The position numbers and the translations under genes are program-made. Source: Acidobacteriaceae bacterium (GTDB lineage Bacteria > Acidobacteriota > Terriglobia > Terriglobales > Acidobacteriaceae). From it: a stretch of DNA of 5,792 nucleotides. The notes under the pieces were generated by a model that worked only from the letters and a program-made list of their open reading frames with translations, made no database searches and was not told the origin of the DNA. The DNA lies in contig JASHTU010000321.1 of the NCBI GenBank assembly GCA_030040395.1, positions 1 through 5,792 of the forward strand, written 5' to 3'. Shown piece after piece: positions 4,887-5,792 of this stretch (within the stretch, counting starts at the first letter, position 1; each line of letters starts with the position of its first letter).

Positions 4887-5792
4887 TTAACTTCTGCCGC
4901 GTTTCGCGGCCGGCAGAGCCATGGCCCTGCCTTTCTTCGCCCGCCACTCCTGCCACGCCACCAGCATCGGAGAGGCTACGGCGATGGACGAGTACGTCCC
5001 AATAAGAATACCCACTACCAGGGCAAATGAAAAGCCTTTTAATACCTGACCCCCAAAAATGAAGAGAGAAAGCACGGTCAGGAAGGTCAGGCCGGAGGTG
5101 AGCACGGTCCGGCTCAGCGTTTGATTGATGCTGCGGTTGACCAGGGCGGGCAGGGCTTCGCGGCGGCTCAGGCGCAGGTTTTCCCGGATGCGGTCGAAAA
5201 CCACGATCGTGTCGTTCATCGAATAGCCCACCAGGGTAAGGATGGCGGCAATCACGGTAAGGCTCAGCTCCAGGTCTCTGAACCCGAAGGAACTGGCCAG
5301 CGAGAAGGCTCCCACGGTGATCAACGTGTCGTGGAAACAGGCGATGACCGCCGCAACGCCGTAAATCAACTGGAAGCGGAACCAGAGATAGATCAACATG
5401 CCGATGAGCGAATAGAACGTGGCCAGGGCGGCCTGTTTCTCAAGCTGGTGGCCCACCGTGGGGCCCACCACCTCGATGCTGCGCTCTTTAAAATTTGCGG
5501 TGTAATGCGCGCGCAGCGCGTTCTCAATGTTGGTGCGACCCACGTCCAGGGCCTTTTCGTTCATCTGCTCGGGAAGGCCGATGACCACTTCATGACTCGC
5601 CGGCTCGCCAATGGTGGAGATGTCGGCGTCTCTTATCCCTTCGGCGTCAATGGCCTGGCGGATCCGGTTCATATCGGGCGCCTGCGTGAACTGCACCGTG
5701 ACCTGCGTGCCGCCGCGAAAATCCACCCCCAGAGGCACGGGGCTGCCGATGTGCGCATAGTGCCAGCTCATCGAAATAATGCCCGCAACGCT
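4887..5792 (-). CDS. secF: Protein translocase subunit SecF (N-terminus cut by window edge)
   Basis: The frame is open to the right edge and encodes 301 residues, including SVAGIIS upstream of the first in-window Met, which is part of TM1. Only ~15-20 N-terminal residues are missing relative to usual SecF (~310-320). SecF with SecD uses the proton gradient to pull secreted proteins through SecYEG from the periplasmic side. Family marks (fragment numbering) are LGVDFRGGT at 21-29 after TM1, a periplasmic domain at ~30-110, GPTVGHQLEKQA before TM2, VGYSMNDTIVVFDRIREN at 188-205 (the SecD/SecF TM4-5 signature), NRSINQTLSRTVLTS at 219-233, and two further TM helices. The protein ends in a basic tail (AAKRGRS). 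The last codons contain a strong GC hairpin (4894-4916). secD is expected upstream, outside the window. The apparent Met at 5771 is not the real start. Confidence 0.95.
   Translation of the reverse strand, partial: SVAGIISMSWHYAHIGSPVPLGVDFRGGTQVTVQFTQAPDMNRIRQAIDAEGIRDADISTIGEPASHEVVIGLPEQMNEKALDVGRTNIENALRAHYTANFKERSIEVVGPTVGHQLEKQAALATFYSLIGMLIYLWFRFQLIYGVAAVIACFHDTLITVGAFSLASSFGFRDLELSLTVIAAILTLVGYSMNDTIVVFDRIRENLRLSRREALPALVNRSINQTLSRTVLTSGLTFLTVLSLFIFGGQVLKGFSFALVVGILIGTYSSIAVASPMLVAWQEWRAKKGRAMALPAAKRGRS

Noticed and set aside
4894..4916. Strong GC hairpin in the last codons of secF
   Set aside because: It lies within coding sequence just before the stop and has no U tract; the fold can be explained by the GC-rich Ala/Lys/Arg codons.
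4696..4956. Small minus-strand open frame of 86 codons between secF and tonB
   Set aside because: It overlaps the secF 3' end in another frame, runs through the proposed terminator hairpin, and has no domain or convincing ribosome site.

Overview
The window holds seven protein genes packed onto about 5.8 kb of GC-rich DNA, with no tRNA, rRNA, insertion sequence or CRISPR visible. The gene order (tonB, exbB, exbD, exbD, TPR lipoprotein beside secF), the double-membrane biology this implies, the GC content and the abundance of good Shine-Dalgarno sites suggest a Gram-negative bacterium. From memory, tandem exbD genes followed by a TPR protein are typical of Acidobacteriota (Terriglobia-like). 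That taxonomic guess is inference and was not tested by a search.

Layout. At the left edge, on the + strand, is the C-terminal ~260 codons of an IlvD/Edd-type sugar-acid dehydratase, closest in my recollection to the YjhG/YagF (D-xylonate dehydratase) branch. It converges on a leftward block. The 93-bp gap contains a perfect 12-bp GC-rich stem-loop that can fold on either strand and probably separates the two transcripts. From 879 to 4594 everything reads leftward in the order tonB, exbB, exbD (first), exbD (second), TPR lipoprotein. At the right edge, also leftward, is nearly all of secF, missing only its extreme N-terminus; secD would be expected just beyond the window.

Function. TonB, ExbB and two ExbD proteins form a proton-motive-force-driven inner-membrane motor that energises outer-membrane transporters. 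The two ExbDs keep the same TM aspartate but have different periplasmic linkers. The TPR lipoprotein closes the cluster and may be an accessory of this machine, but nothing in the sequence proves contact. SecF is a housekeeping part of the Sec translocon and looks transcriptionally separate: a U-tailed hairpin lies between it and tonB.

Regulation. The best regulatory signals are (1) an ECF/sigma-E-like promoter upstream of tonB (GGAACAT, 16-bp spacer, GTCTAA) with a 6-bp dyad in its spacer; (2) a terminator-like hairpin just after tonB; (3) a hairpin that can bury the exbB Shine-Dalgarno site; and (4) a large GC hairpin between exbB and exbD. Together they suggest that the relative amounts of TonB, ExbB and ExbD are tuned after a single regulated start. 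I see no strong case for a wholly new system here; the most unusual points are the promoter architecture, the 14-proline run in TonB and the paired ExbDs with a TPR lipoprotein.
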